DNA from: SIG607 sp045605385
GTDB lineage: Bacteria > Bacillota > Clostridia > Oscillospirales > Acutalibacteraceae
Assembly: GCA_045605385.1 (NCBI GenBank)
Contig: JAZUPW010000013.1
Location: 1-64,000 of the forward strand
Reading direction: 5' to 3'
DNA length: 64,000 bases
Part shown: positions 43,155 to 52,922 of the stretch, piece after piece
How the letters are laid out: every line of letters begins with the position of its first letter
Numbering within the stretch: the first letter of the stretch is position 1
Made by a program: the position numbers and the translations under genes
The notes under the pieces: model-generated
Databases searched by the model: none
What the model was told of the DNA's origin: nothing
What the model saw: the letters and a program-made list of their open reading frames with translations, nothing else

Positions 43155-44921
43155 TTATACACGGTTTTCAATATCAGTTTTAAGAGCGCTTAAAAACTCT
43201 TCAAAACTCATTGTTGTGGTTTCGGCAGTATCACGGTTTCTAACCGAAACAGTGTTTTCTTCTGCCTCTTTTGCGCCAAGAACAAGCATATAAGGAACGC
43301 GGTCAACAGCCTGTGCTTCACGAATTTTATAGCCTATTTTTTCGTTTCTGTCGTCAAGTTCACAGCGTATTCCCGCCGCCTTTAATGCACTATAGATTTT
43401 ATTGGCATATTCAGCGGTTTTTTCGGAAACAGGCAATACTTTAACCTGTGTGGGAGCCAACCAAGCGGGGAACTTACCTGCAAAATGTTCGGTAAGTATA
43501 CCGATAAAGCGTTCAATAGAACCAAAGCAAACGCGATGTATCATAATCGGGCGTTCTTTTTCGCCTTTATCGTTGGTATATTCAAGTTCAAAGTTTATAG
43601 GCATCTGGAAGTCAAGCTGAATTGTACCGCACTGCCATGTTCTGCCTAAACTGTCTTCAAGATGGAAGTCAATTTTCGGGCCATAGAACGCGCCGTCGCC
43701 TTCGTTAATTATATAATTAAGGCCCAACTGTTCAAGAGCACTCTTTAAACCGTTTGTAGCTGCATCCCAATCTTCATCGCTTCCCATAGAGTTTTCGGGA
43801 CGTGTAGAAAGTTCTACAAAATACTTGAATCCGAATTTTTCATAAACTTCGTTAATTAAGTGAACAACCTTTACAATTTCATCGGTAATCTGGTCTTTTC
43901 TCATAAATATATGAGCATCGTCCTGAGTAAAACAACGAACTCTGAAAAGACCGTGAAGCGCACCCTTTAATTCATGGCGGTGAACAACACCCAATTCGCC
44001 GACTCTAAGAGGTAATTCGCGGTAAGAGTGAGGCTGACTTGAATAAACCATAACACCGCCCGGACAGTTCATAGGCTTAATGCAATATGTTTCTTCATCA
44101 ATTTCGGTAGAATACATGTTATCTTTATAGTGGTCCCAATGTCCGCTTGTTTCCCAAAGTTTACGGTTCATTATCTGTGGTGTAGAAACTTCTACGTAAT
44201 CCTCGCGGTAATGAATATCGCGCCAGTAATTAATAAGCGCATTTTTTAGTGCCATACCTTTTGGTAAGAAGAATGGGAACCCCGGACCTTCTTCACAAAG
44301 CATAAACAAGCCCATTTCTTTGCCAATTTTTCTGTGGTCGCGTTTTTCGGCTTCGGCAAGTAAGGTAAGATAATCGTCAAGTTCAGCCTGTGTAGCAAAA
44401 GCAATACCGTTTATACGGGTAAGCATTTTGTTGTTCTTATCGTTTTTCCAATAAGCGCCCGACTGACCTGTGATTTTAAATGCTTTTAATGCCTTTGTGT
44501 AATTAAGGTGAGGACCAACGCACATATCAACATATTCACCCTGCTGATAAAAACTTATTGTTGCGTCTTCGGCTAAATCGCCAATATGCTCAACCTTATA
44601 CTTTTCGCCTCTTTCTTCCATAAGTTTAATTGCTTCGCTTCTTTCAAGAATAAAAGGCTTAATAGGAAGGTTTTCTTTAACTATTTTACGCATTTCGGCT
44701 TCTATTGATGCTAAATCTTCATCGGTAAGTTTAGTATCACCCAAATCAACGTCGTAATAAAAACCTTTTTCAGTTGCAGGACCGTAGGCAAAATCTGCAT
44801 GGGGATAAAGTCTTTTTATGGCTTGTGCCATAACGTGTGCGGCAGTGTGGCGAATAATGTGAAGTTGCTCTGCTGCATCTTCGCATTCTTTTACAGCGCC
44901 GTCAAAATAAACTGCTTTCAT
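43155..44921 (-). CDS. thrS: Threonyl-tRNA synthetase lacking the TGS domain
   Basis: This 588-aa class II synthetase has an editing domain with HTAAHVMAQA (about 25) and VDMCVGPHL, and a catalytic core with MNCPGGVMVY (zinc Cys), LFRVRCFTQDDAHIF (motif 2) and GSIERFIGIL (motif 3). A C-terminal anticodon-binding domain follows. It starts directly at the editing domain after about 20 residues, so the usual N-terminal TGS domain of about 60 residues is absent, as in some Clostridia. Transcription is controlled by the T-box upstream. Confidence 0.95.
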   Translation of the reverse strand: MKAVYFDGAVKECEDAAEQLHIIRHTAAHVMAQAIKRLYPHADFAYGPATEKGFYYDVDLGDTKLTDEDLASIEAEMRKIVKENLPIKPFILERSEAIKLMEERGEKYKVEHIGDLAEDATISFYQQGEYVDMCVGPHLNYTKALKAFKITGQSGAYWKNDKNNKMLTRINGIAFATQAELDDYLTLLAEAEKRDHRKIGKEMGLFMLCEEGPGFPFFLPKGMALKNALINYWRDIHYREDYVEVSTPQIMNRKLWETSGHWDHYKDNMYSTEIDEETYCIKPMNCPGGVMVYSSQPHSYRELPLRVGELGVVHRHELKGALHGLFRVRCFTQDDAHIFMRKDQITDEIVKVVHLINEVYEKFGFKYFVELSTRPENSMGSDEDWDAATNGLKSALEQLGLNYIINEGDGAFYGPKIDFHLEDSLGRTWQCGTIQLDFQMPINFELEYTNDKGEKERPIMIHRVCFGSIERFIGILTEHFAGKFPAWLAPTQVKVLPVSEKTAEYANKIYSALKAAGIRCELDDRNEKIGYKIREAQAVDRVPYMLVLGAKEAEENTVSVRNRDTAETTTMSFEEFLSALKTDIENRV

Positions 44922-44944
44922 TATATTTCCTCCAATCTTTTTGG

Positions 44945-45200
44945 CGTTAAAAACAAATGCACCCTTAACGCCTTAGGGCATTAAGGGTGCAGAATAGTGC
45001 ACGGTTCCACCTTAATTTTTAGCTCATTAACGGTTATATAAACCTTTTCTTTAACGCAGAAATACGGCAAACGCTTACTTCTTTTAAGGTTAGGCGTTGC
45101 GGCTCGGGAAGGGTTTTCATACAATACCTTTAATGAAAAACTTACAGCAAATGTTTTTCTCTCTGAAAAAAAGGTAAAGATTACTTTTTCCGTCACAGCC
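44945..45200 (-). ncRNA. T-box leader of thrS
   Basis: On the minus strand the leader shows AGTAA (stem I loop E), CAGAGAG, a likely specifier ACC in GAAAACCC (45112-45114), and the T-box core AAGGTGGAACCGTGC (about 45000-45013). The terminator stem GCACCCTTAACGCC / GGCATTAAGGGTGC (44959-44990) is followed by a T-rich stretch. ACC is a threonine codon, matching the gene. The T-box bulge TGGA predicts a tRNA with U before CCA. It should antiterminate on uncharged tRNA-Thr. Confidence 0.92.
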
Positions 45201-45249
45201 TTTTGATTTTAGTATTATATCATACCAAAAATTAAATGTCAATGCGTAA

Positions 45250-46653
45250 TTATTTTAATCCAAAATATTTATGGGCATTGTTATAGGAAATTCCTTCAAC
45301 AATTTTCTTTAAAGAGGTTTCATCGTTGGGGTATTCGCCGTTTTCAACCCATTTGCCTATAAGCGCACAAAGAATTCTTCTGAAATATTCGTGACGGGTG
45401 TAAGAAAGGAAACTTCTTGAATCGGTAAGCATACCAATGAAGTTGCCAAGTACCGAAAGGTTAGCAAGGCTGGTAAGTTGAGAGGTCATACCTTCTTTAT
45501 GGTCGTTAAACCACCAAGCCGAACCGTGCTGCATTTTGCCTTCTACTTCGGTGCCTTGGAAAGCGCCTAATATTGTGCCAAGCATAGCGTTATCAGCAGG
45601 GTTAAGAGAATAAAGTACGGTTTTTGGCAAACAGTTGTCTTTTTCAAGAGCATTTAAGAAAGAACAAATCTTTTCGCCGCAGAATACAGAATTAATTACG
45701 TCAAAACCTGTGTCGGGACCTAAACGCGCAAACATTTTATCGTTAGGATTGCGAAGCGCATTGTAATGAAGTTGCATAACAATGTCGTGTTTTGCGTATT
45801 CTCTTGCGCAGTGAAGAACAATTTCGGTTTTGTATTTTTCTGCTTCTTCGGCAGAAACGGGTTCTCCATTGAGAGCTTTGGATAAAATAACATTTAATTC
45901 GTTTTCATCTGCCAAGGCAAAAGGAACGAAGTCAAGACCGTGGTCGGAAGCCTTGCAACCTGCTTCTTTAAAGAACACAATACGGTCGGAAAGGGCAGAT
46001 TTTACATCGGCAACGGTTTTTAAAGTTTTTCCTACAACTTTTCCTAAAGCGTCTATATATTCAACAAAGCCAACTTTGTCAATATTAACAGCCTTGTCGG
46101 GACGGAATGAAGGAGCAACGGTAACGTCAAAACTGTTGTCTTCGGCTATTTTTTTGTGCCATTCAAGAGTATCAATCGGGTCATCGGTAGTACCAATAAA
46201 CGCAACGTTTGATTTTTTAATAAGGTTTCTTACCGACATAGAACTGTCTTTTAATTTTTCGTTACAAAGGTTCCATACTTCTTCGGCAGTTTCACCGTTT
46301 AAAACGCCGTGGTAATCAAAATAGCGCTGAAGTTCTAAATGGGTCCAATGATACATTGGGTTACCAATGCATTTTTCAAGCGCTTCGGCAAAGTGCTGGA
46401 ACTTTACGCGGTCAGGTGCGCTACCTGTTATTTCATCTTCACTAACACCGTTGCTTCTTATAAGGCGCCACTTATAATGGTCACCGCCAAGCCAGAGTTG
46501 AGTGATGTTATCAAACATTCTGTCTTCATAAATCTCTTTCGGCGAAATATGGCAGTGATAGTCAATAATAGGCATTTTTGCACTGTATTCGTGGTAAAGT
46601 TTTACCGCAGTTGGTGTATCAAGCAAAAAGTTTTCATCCATAAAATTCTTCAT
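45250..46653 (-). CDS. uxaC: Glucuronate/galacturonate isomerase
   Basis: This 467-aa amidohydrolase-superfamily enzyme converts D-glucuronate or D-galacturonate to fructuronate or tagaturonate. The metal-binding YHCHISPKEIYEDR is near residue 35; LHYNALRNPND and DSRSFLSYTRHEYFRR are family motifs. AAAGGAGG lies upstream of the ATG. No other uronate-pathway gene is adjacent; downstream steps must be elsewhere. It suggests use of pectin or glucuronoxylan sugars. Confidence 0.95.
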   Translation of the reverse strand: MKNFMDENFLLDTPTAVKLYHEYSAKMPIIDYHCHISPKEIYEDRMFDNITQLWLGGDHYKWRLIRSNGVSEDEITGSAPDRVKFQHFAEALEKCIGNPMYHWTHLELQRYFDYHGVLNGETAEEVWNLCNEKLKDSSMSVRNLIKKSNVAFIGTTDDPIDTLEWHKKIAEDNSFDVTVAPSFRPDKAVNIDKVGFVEYIDALGKVVGKTLKTVADVKSALSDRIVFFKEAGCKASDHGLDFVPFALADENELNVILSKALNGEPVSAEEAEKYKTEIVLHCAREYAKHDIVMQLHYNALRNPNDKMFARLGPDTGFDVINSVFCGEKICSFLNALEKDNCLPKTVLYSLNPADNAMLGTILGAFQGTEVEGKMQHGSAWWFNDHKEGMTSQLTSLANLSVLGNFIGMLTDSRSFLSYTRHEYFRRILCALIGKWVENGEYPNDETSLKKIVEGISYNNAHKYFGLK

Positions 46654-46720
46654 AAGGATTAACCTCCTTTAATTATTACTAAAATATTATACAATATGCA
46701 TTTAATGTTTGCAAGAGCAA

Positions 46721-48061
46721 TTAAAGGTTAAGCGTGATTTTTCCGCTATTGTCATAGCTTACAGCGTCAAATTCACGTGTTATGCTGTTTTTAAAAGCAA
46801 AGTATTCGTCTTTATTTTTAAAATACGGATTATAAGAATTAATTGCTTTTAACGCTTTTTCAGCATTGTTTTCTAAAAACAGTCTTAATGCCAGATACTG
46901 AACAATGGCAGATTCAACACAAGCAGATTCAACACTTTCAATTCTGTAATTGTTGCCGTGTTCTTCACCCGTTGCGCCACCTGCATAAGCATGAACGGTG
47001 GGCATAAGGCTTCCTATATCGCCCATATCACTGCAACCTGCATTCCAACGGTTCAGGTCACAATCAATGCTTTGGTAAACATTACCCATGGCTTCAACTA
47101 AAACTTCGCTCATAGTGGGGTCGGTAAGTCGCGGCCACGATCCTGCATCATCGTTTATATGCACAGTACAGCCTATAGCGGCGGCAGAGGCGGCAATAGC
47201 GCGGTTGACTTTTTTATTTGCTTCAATTATCGCATCCATATCAGCACCGCGAACAAAGGTTTCCATTTTTACCTTGTTGGGAATAACGTTTACCGAATCA
47301 CCGCCGTCGGTAATAATGGGGTGAACCCGTATATGCTTGTTATCAACAAAGGTTTCGCGTAAAGCGTTAATTGCAGAAAGGGCAAGATTAGCGGCGTAAA
47401 GTGCATTCACGCCCTTGTGCGGAGAACCGCCTGCGTGAGCAGATACTCCGCCAAAAGTAACGGTTTTTGATATAAGACCGTTTGAACCGCCGTTCATACT
47501 GCCTGTGTGAGCAGGTTCAACGTCAGCGTGTACCATAAACGACATATCAATTCCGTCTAAAAGACCTCGGTGTAAAAATTCAATTTTACCGCTGCGCGAA
47601 TAAATAACGCCTTGCTTTTTCAGGTTTTCTCTGAATTCCAACTCAATGCCTTCTTCGGCAGGAACAGCTATTAAACGTATTTTTCCGCAAAGACCGTCAA
47701 GCGCCCCTTTTTCCTTTAAAGCCGCCGCAATACCAACTATAGCGGCAGTTTGAGTAGCGTGACCGCAAGCGTGAACAGCGCCCGTTTCTTTGTCTGCATC
47801 AGGGTGATCAGGCACTATAAGAGCATCCAATTCGCCAAAAATTGCTATTGTAGGACCTTCCTTGCCCGTATCTATTTCTGCGGTGAAGCCGGGAATGTTA
47901 CCCGCTTCGGTTAAAGTATAACCAAGCTTTAAAAACTGCTCTTTTAAGTAATTATGGGTTTTCCATTCCTTATAACCTGTTTCGGGGTTTGCCCATATAT
48001 ATTCAAAAGCATTTTCTATAAGCCCGCGGTTTTTTGTTACGTTTTCTATGTATGCTTGCAT
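46721..48061 (-). CDS. M20-family amidohydrolase (AbgB-like)
   Basis: This 446-aa dinuclear metal aminoacylase/carboxypeptidase-type enzyme has GELDALIVPDHPDAD and HACGHATQTAAIVG (metal ligands, about 75-115), PAEEGIELEF with the catalytic Glu pair, and a dimerisation lid. AbgB-type members hydrolyse N-acyl or p-aminobenzoyl-glutamate amides; the substrate here is not readable. It lies 35 nt after the DMT transporter gene on the same strand, so that transporter may import or export its substrate or product (inference). Confidence 0.87.
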   Translation of the reverse strand: MQAYIENVTKNRGLIENAFEYIWANPETGYKEWKTHNYLKEQFLKLGYTLTEAGNIPGFTAEIDTGKEGPTIAIFGELDALIVPDHPDADKETGAVHACGHATQTAAIVGIAAALKEKGALDGLCGKIRLIAVPAEEGIELEFRENLKKQGVIYSRSGKIEFLHRGLLDGIDMSFMVHADVEPAHTGSMNGGSNGLISKTVTFGGVSAHAGGSPHKGVNALYAANLALSAINALRETFVDNKHIRVHPIITDGGDSVNVIPNKVKMETFVRGADMDAIIEANKKVNRAIAASAAAIGCTVHINDDAGSWPRLTDPTMSEVLVEAMGNVYQSIDCDLNRWNAGCSDMGDIGSLMPTVHAYAGGATGEEHGNNYRIESVESACVESAIVQYLALRLFLENNAEKALKAINSYNPYFKNKDEYFAFKNSITREFDAVSYDNSGKITLNL

Positions 48062-48096
48062 AGTTATTCTCCTTGGAAATTTAAATCCGAATTTAC

Positions 48097-49044
48097 TTAA
48101 ACGTCAAAGAATCCTAAAGCAACTATACCAACAAGGGCGCAGAATATAGCAATATAGTGTTTAATTGATAATCTTTCTTTAAGAAATATAGAACTCCAAA
48201 CAGCTGAAAGTGCGCAGTATGCCGAAATAATGGCGGCGGCAGGTGCTGCGTGGGAGGTATCGGAAAGTGCGAAAATATAGGCAAACTGTCCTGCGGTTTC
48301 AAAAATACCGCCCATAAGTTTTGCGCCGTCTTTCTTGAAAGAAATTTTTTCGCGTTTAATACCAAATACGTATATTGCGGCCAAAACACCCATTAACAAA
48401 AATGTGAGTTCATAAGCAACGTTTGCGCTGTCTTCGGGTAATACGGTGGGGAATAAAGCGTCGAAAAACGTGCCTGTGTCTTCTTCGCGAAGTACTAAAG
48501 TGTCAAAGAAGGTTCCCAAAGCGTCTATAATGCAGTAAAGTACGGGAAGAAGTAATGCCCACACACTTTTTGAATACTTCATAAATGCTTTTTCCTGTCG
48601 AAGCGCTCTGGATTCATCATCTTCAAGCATTTCAACAATACCAAGTCCTAATACCGAAGCGCCTATAATGAATATAGCCAGAACAGCTAAAGAATTAATT
48701 TCCTGACCCAAGAAAATAATACAAAGAAGTGCGGCAAGCGCGCCTGAAGAATTGCATATAGGCGAAGAAACCGAAAGTTCTATGTAACGAAGACCTACAT
48801 AACCGAAAACCATTGAAATTATGTAAAGCATTGAAACGGGAAGATAAGTTAAAATAATGCTTAAATTAATCTCAACACCGTTTATAAATACTTCGTAAGC
48901 AGCGTGAAGTCCCATAACAAGACCAACTGCAACTACCATTTTTAAGTGGCTGTGTGAATCTTTTTTATCCATACAACCCAATTTTGAAAAGAAGTCAGAA
49001 CCGCTCCAACAAATAAGAGCGATAATAGCTAATATAAACCACAT
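48097..49044 (-). CDS. DMT/EamA-like drug-metabolite transporter
   Basis: This 315-aa protein has about ten membrane helices in two EamA-like halves, with a cytoplasmic loop (MLEDDESRALRQEKAFMKYS) between them. SVSSPICNSSGALAALLCII and AAAIISAYCALSAVWSSIFL are the paired conserved helices. The substrate is unknown. It sits between the PAP2 phosphatase and M20 genes with short gaps, which suggests one operon. Confidence 0.85.
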   Translation of the reverse strand: MWFILAIIALICWSGSDFFSKLGCMDKKDSHSHLKMVVAVGLVMGLHAAYEVFINGVEINLSIILTYLPVSMLYIISMVFGYVGLRYIELSVSSPICNSSGALAALLCIIFLGQEINSLAVLAIFIIGASVLGLGIVEMLEDDESRALRQEKAFMKYSKSVWALLLPVLYCIIDALGTFFDTLVLREEDTGTFFDALFPTVLPEDSANVAYELTFLLMGVLAAIYVFGIKREKISFKKDGAKLMGGIFETAGQFAYIFALSDTSHAAPAAAIISAYCALSAVWSSIFLKERLSIKHYIAIFCALVGIVALGFFDV

Positions 49045-49063
49045 AAATTATTTCCCCTAAGTT

Positions 49064-49996
49064 TTATAAATTCCCTTTTGTTTTGCAAAATTTACTGAAA
49101 ATATACGGCCATAAAGCACCCGCAACAAGAACTATTAAAAAATATCTAACGCTTCGCGCGGCGTATTCATTTATAATTAAGGCTTCAAGCGGAGCGCGAA
49201 GAAGTTCTTTTACGGCAATTACTAAAGCAATACCGCCTAAAATTTTTATTATTTGTTTATACCATACGGCTTCTGTTGAAAAGTTAATAAACTTAATGTC
49301 TAACGGATAAATCACGTCAAGCCCTAAAATACAGCCCAAAAGGGTGAAAGCGTTTTTACGGGCAGAAAGAAGATTTGCTATGTTTTCGCTTAAATAAACT
49401 TCGCTTGGAAACTTATAAAGTGTAACGTATAGCGTAAAAGTAATTGATACAGCCGTCATAAACAAAAGCAGTGGGTACATTGCCTTAGGGGAAGAACGGC
49501 AACGTACAAAAAACGGATAAAGAACAAGAATAAGAATAACTGCAATAACAATAGAAATACCAACATCTAACGGGGTATGAACGCCTAAATAAAGCCTTGA
49601 AAAGGCAACCAAAGCGCATAAAATACCGCATATAATACGTAGAACCGTATTTTTATTAAAATGCATTATAGAACCGAAAACACCAACGCTTGATTGCGTA
49701 TGACCGCTTGGAAAAGAATAACCGCTTGCGGCTTCTCTTGCCGATTCCACAATAGTGAAAGACGGATCCTTAACCCAAGGTCGCGGAATGCGAAACGTCA
49801 TTTTTAAAAATTGGTTTATCATAGTTCCTAAAAAACCCACGCTAAGCATATAATAACCTTCAAATTTATCTATGCACCAGAAAAAGACAAGCGCAATAGC
49901 CATAAAAAAGGTTTCTTCACCAAGCATAGTTATAACAGATACAACCGTGTCTAAAAACGGGTTTCTTATACTTTCTAAAAAATAAAGTACCGACAT
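49064..49996 (-). CDS. PAP2-superfamily membrane phosphatase
   Basis: This 310-aa integral membrane protein carries the three PAP2 motifs: KMTFRIPRP (KX6RP), YSFPSGHTQ (PSGH) and SRLYLGVHTPLDVG (SRX5HX3D). About eight helices are predicted. Such enzymes remove phosphate from lipid phosphates, for example undecaprenyl pyrophosphate or phosphatidylglycerophosphate. It starts 9 nt after trkH on the same strand. Confidence 0.9.
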   Translation of the reverse strand: MSVLYFLESIRNPFLDTVVSVITMLGEETFFMAIALVFFWCIDKFEGYYMLSVGFLGTMINQFLKMTFRIPRPWVKDPSFTIVESAREAASGYSFPSGHTQSSVGVFGSIMHFNKNTVLRIICGILCALVAFSRLYLGVHTPLDVGISIVIAVILILVLYPFFVRCRSSPKAMYPLLLFMTAVSITFTLYVTLYKFPSEVYLSENIANLLSARKNAFTLLGCILGLDVIYPLDIKFINFSTEAVWYKQIIKILGGIALVIAVKELLRAPLEALIINEYAARSVRYFLIVLVAGALWPYIFSKFCKTKGNL

Positions 49997-50005
49997 ATAA
50001 ACTCC

Positions 50006-51454
50006 TTATTTGCGTTTCCACACGTTTGGTGAAAAGAATAATAAAACAGGGAATATTTCAAGCCTGCCCATAAGCATTGCAAAACTTAATATCAATTTGG
50101 AAAAACCGCTGTAAGCAGCATAATTTGAGGCTGGACCGACACCTGCAAGACCCGGGCCTACGTTGTTAAAACAAGATACTACAGCCGAAAAATTTGTTTC
50201 GATATCAAAAGGTTCAAAGCTAATAAGCAGAAAAACAGCCAACAGACAAAAAGAGTAAACGGCAAGATAAACACCAATGCTTGAAAGTATTGGTTCATCG
50301 GTTTTTTCTCCCTCAAAACGTACTACTCCTACGCTTCTTGGGTGAATAAGTTTTTTAAGTTCTCTTTTTATCATTTTAAAAAGCAAAACAACGCGAGAAA
50401 CTTTAATACCGCCTGCCGTAGAGCCGGCGCATCCGCCAATAAACATAAGGAGAAGAAGAATAGTTTTAGAAAGTTGGGGCCATAAGTTAAAATCGGTTGT
50501 AGCATAACCTGTAGTGGTCATAATAGAAGCAACCTGAAAAGCCGAAAGGCGTATAGATTCCGACACCGAAGAATATGTTGAATATATGTTTACGGCAACT
50601 ATTGCGGAAGATGCGGCAACTATACCAAGGTAGGTCCAAAGTTCTTCACTTTTAAACACTTGACGTATGTTTTTTAGCAGTAATAAGTAATAAAGGTTGA
50701 AGTTTATACCGAAAATAAGCATAAATATTGTTATTACCCACTGGCTGTATGCGCTGTAGCCTGCAATACTGTCGGCTTTTACACCAAATCCACCCGTACC
50801 TGCAGTGCCTAAAGAGTGTATAACACTTTCATAAAAGTTCATATCGCCGCAAGTTAAAAGTATTATTTGAACAACGGTAAACACCAGATAAATCAGATAA
50901 AGAATTTTTGCAGTATCTTTAAGTCTTGGTACTAATTTACCGACAACAGGACCTGGCACTTCGGCACGGAGAATGTGAATAGACCGTTCGCTTATGCTTG
51001 GCATAACGGCAAGTATAAACACAAGCACACCCATACCGCCCAACCAGTGTGTAAAACTGCGCCAGAAAAGAATACCGTTTGAACTTATGGCTTCAACGTT
51101 GGGAATTATAGACGCACCTGTTGTGGTAAAACCGCTTACCGTTTCAAAAAAGGCATCAATAAAAGATGGAATCTCTCCGCTTAAAACAAAGGGGATTGCA
51201 CCCGTAACCGACATATACAGCCAGGCTGAAGTTACAATTACAAAACCTTCTTTTGCATAAATAACAAAATCTCTTGGTTTACTTATGTGTTTAATTAACA
51301 GTCCGAATACAAAAGAAAAAAGCGATACACCCAAAAAGACCAATAAGGGTTTAATTTCTAAATAACATAGTGAAACAATAGCAGGTAACAAAAGAATTAA
51401 AGCCTGAATACCCGCAAGTTTTCCTATGGTATATAAAACCATTCTGCGATTCAT
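50006..51454 (-). CDS. trkH: Potassium uptake protein TrkH/KtrB family
   Basis: This 482-aa multi-spanning protein has the repeated selectivity-filter regions of Trk/Ktr channels: SGFTTTGASII, SLGTAGTGGFG, ASIMTTTGYAT and SCFNNVGPGL, plus GGCAGSTAGGIKVSRV. It forms the membrane pore for potassium entry, gated by TrkA encoded 11 nt upstream. Confidence 0.94.
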   Translation of the reverse strand: MNRRMVLYTIGKLAGIQALILLLPAIVSLCYLEIKPLLVFLGVSLFSFVFGLLIKHISKPRDFVIYAKEGFVIVTSAWLYMSVTGAIPFVLSGEIPSFIDAFFETVSGFTTTGASIIPNVEAISSNGILFWRSFTHWLGGMGVLVFILAVMPSISERSIHILRAEVPGPVVGKLVPRLKDTAKILYLIYLVFTVVQIILLTCGDMNFYESVIHSLGTAGTGGFGVKADSIAGYSAYSQWVITIFMLIFGINFNLYYLLLLKNIRQVFKSEELWTYLGIVAASSAIVAVNIYSTYSSVSESIRLSAFQVASIMTTTGYATTDFNLWPQLSKTILLLLMFIGGCAGSTAGGIKVSRVVLLFKMIKRELKKLIHPRSVGVVRFEGEKTDEPILSSIGVYLAVYSFCLLAVFLLISFEPFDIETNFSAVVSCFNNVGPGLAGVGPASNYAAYSGFSKLILSFAMLMGRLEIFPVLLFFSPNVWKRK

Positions 51455-51465
51455 ATATTTAACCT

Positions 51466-52824
51466 CTAAAGTATAATATCAGATAAATCTTTAAGACTTT
51501 GCCCTGAAGAAAGCACAATTACGCGGTCGTTAGAAAGTATACAGTCAGCGCCTGAGGGGATAATTATCTTTCTCTTTCTTATAATTCCTGCTAAAAGTAT
51601 GTTGGGTTTAAGGGAAAGTTCAGAAAGGGTAACGCCTTTATAAGCAAAATCATCACCCACTTCAAATTCAAGCGCTTCAAAATTGTCGTTCATAAGTTTG
51701 TGTACCGCTTCAACACGGCTTCCTGTTGACCTATGAAGTGCGCGAGAGTAACTTGTTACAACGTCGGCAATTATGTTTTTAGGCGTAACAATGGTGTCAA
51801 GACCTAACTTTTCTGCCATTTCGGCAAGTTCTGCGCGGTTAACCTTTGTAATTACTTTCGGTACGTTTTGTGAAGCGGCAAATATAGAAATAAGAATGTT
51901 TTCTTCATCCATACCCGTTAATGATACAAAGGCATCGGCGTTTCTTATTCCTTCTTCAAGTAAAAGTTCTCTTGAAGCGCCGTCACCGTTAATCATAACA
52001 ACACCGGGTAAAGCGGCGGCGAATTCTTCACAACGCTTTTGGTTAAGTTCAATTATTTTTACGCTGTTTCCGCTTTTTATAAGCATTTCAGCAAGGTAAT
52101 ATGCGGTTTTGGAAGCGCCTAAAATTATAATATTACGCGCTCCTTTTTGCATTATTCCAATTTCTTTTAAAAGTTTCTGAATTTCTGTAGGCGCGGCGGT
52201 TAGCGCAATAATATCATTTGCTTCAAGGGTAAAATGACCGTCAGGAATGTAAACTTCTTCACCGCGTTTTACGGCGCAGACAAGGAAGTTTGCGCGGTAT
52301 TTCTTTCTTATGTCAATAAGATTCATATTAATAAGCGGGGAATCCTCTTTAAGGCGAAGTTCTATCATTTCAAAACGCTTTGCGCAAAAAGTTTCAATGT
52401 TAACTGCATTTGGTAACTTTAATATGTTAAACAGTTCACGCGCGGCAAGTTTTTCGGGATTAATTGCCAAAGAAAGATGTAGTTCTTGCTTCATAAACCC
52501 TAAACTCTGGTCGTTATATTCGGGGGTTCTTATACGCGCTATTGTGTGGTGAGCGCCCATTTTACGCGCAATAAAACAACTAAGCATATTAAATTCATCA
52601 GAAGCGGTAACGGCAACAACAACGTTGGCGGTTTTTACGCCTGCCTGTTCAAGTGTTTCGCAATCGGCACCGTTTCCGCAAACACACATAACGTCGTATA
52701 TATTAGAAATTTCTCTTATAACTGAAGAATCGTTATCAATAGCCACAACATTATGACCTTCTTTAACAAAACGGGCAATAATTGAAGTGCCTATTTTTCC
52801 GCAACCAATAACAATAATGTTCAT
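51466..52824 (-). CDS. trkA: Trk potassium transport regulator TrkA
   Basis: This 452-aa cytoplasmic protein has two tandem RCK modules: Rossmann NAD-binding domains (MNIIVIGCGKIGTSII at 1 and NIIILGASKTAYYLAEML at about 228), each followed by a TrkA_C domain (RLKEDSPLINMNL and DDFAYKGVTLSEL). It gates TrkH in response to nucleotides. It is the first gene of the minus-strand run trkA-trkH-PAP2-DMT-M20. Confidence 0.95.
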   Translation of the reverse strand: MNIIVIGCGKIGTSIIARFVKEGHNVVAIDNDSSVIREISNIYDVMCVCGNGADCETLEQAGVKTANVVVAVTASDEFNMLSCFIARKMGAHHTIARIRTPEYNDQSLGFMKQELHLSLAINPEKLAARELFNILKLPNAVNIETFCAKRFEMIELRLKEDSPLINMNLIDIRKKYRANFLVCAVKRGEEVYIPDGHFTLEANDIIALTAAPTEIQKLLKEIGIMQKGARNIIILGASKTAYYLAEMLIKSGNSVKIIELNQKRCEEFAAALPGVVMINGDGASRELLLEEGIRNADAFVSLTGMDEENILISIFAASQNVPKVITKVNRAELAEMAEKLGLDTIVTPKNIIADVVTSYSRALHRSTGSRVEAVHKLMNDNFEALEFEVGDDFAYKGVTLSELSLKPNILLAGIIRKRKIIIPSGADCILSNDRVIVLSSGQSLKDLSDIIL

Positions 52825-52891
52825 AATTTTCAGTTTCCTTTTGAGTATAAATTATGGCAATATTATACTTTATTATTCTCAATAAGTCAAG

Positions 52892-52918
52892 AAAGCATAC
52901 CGAATTTCGGTATGCTTT
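52892..52918. terminator. Hairpin terminator after yhaN
   Basis: AAAGCATACCGAA pairs perfectly with TTCGGTATGCTTT and is flanked by short T runs. It separates the yhaO-yhaN operon from trkA. Confidence 0.7.
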
Positions 52919-52922
52919 GCTT

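Noticed and set aside
44981..45196. 71-codon minus-strand frame upstream of thrS
   Set aside because: It coincides with the T-box leader and reads through its conserved elements.
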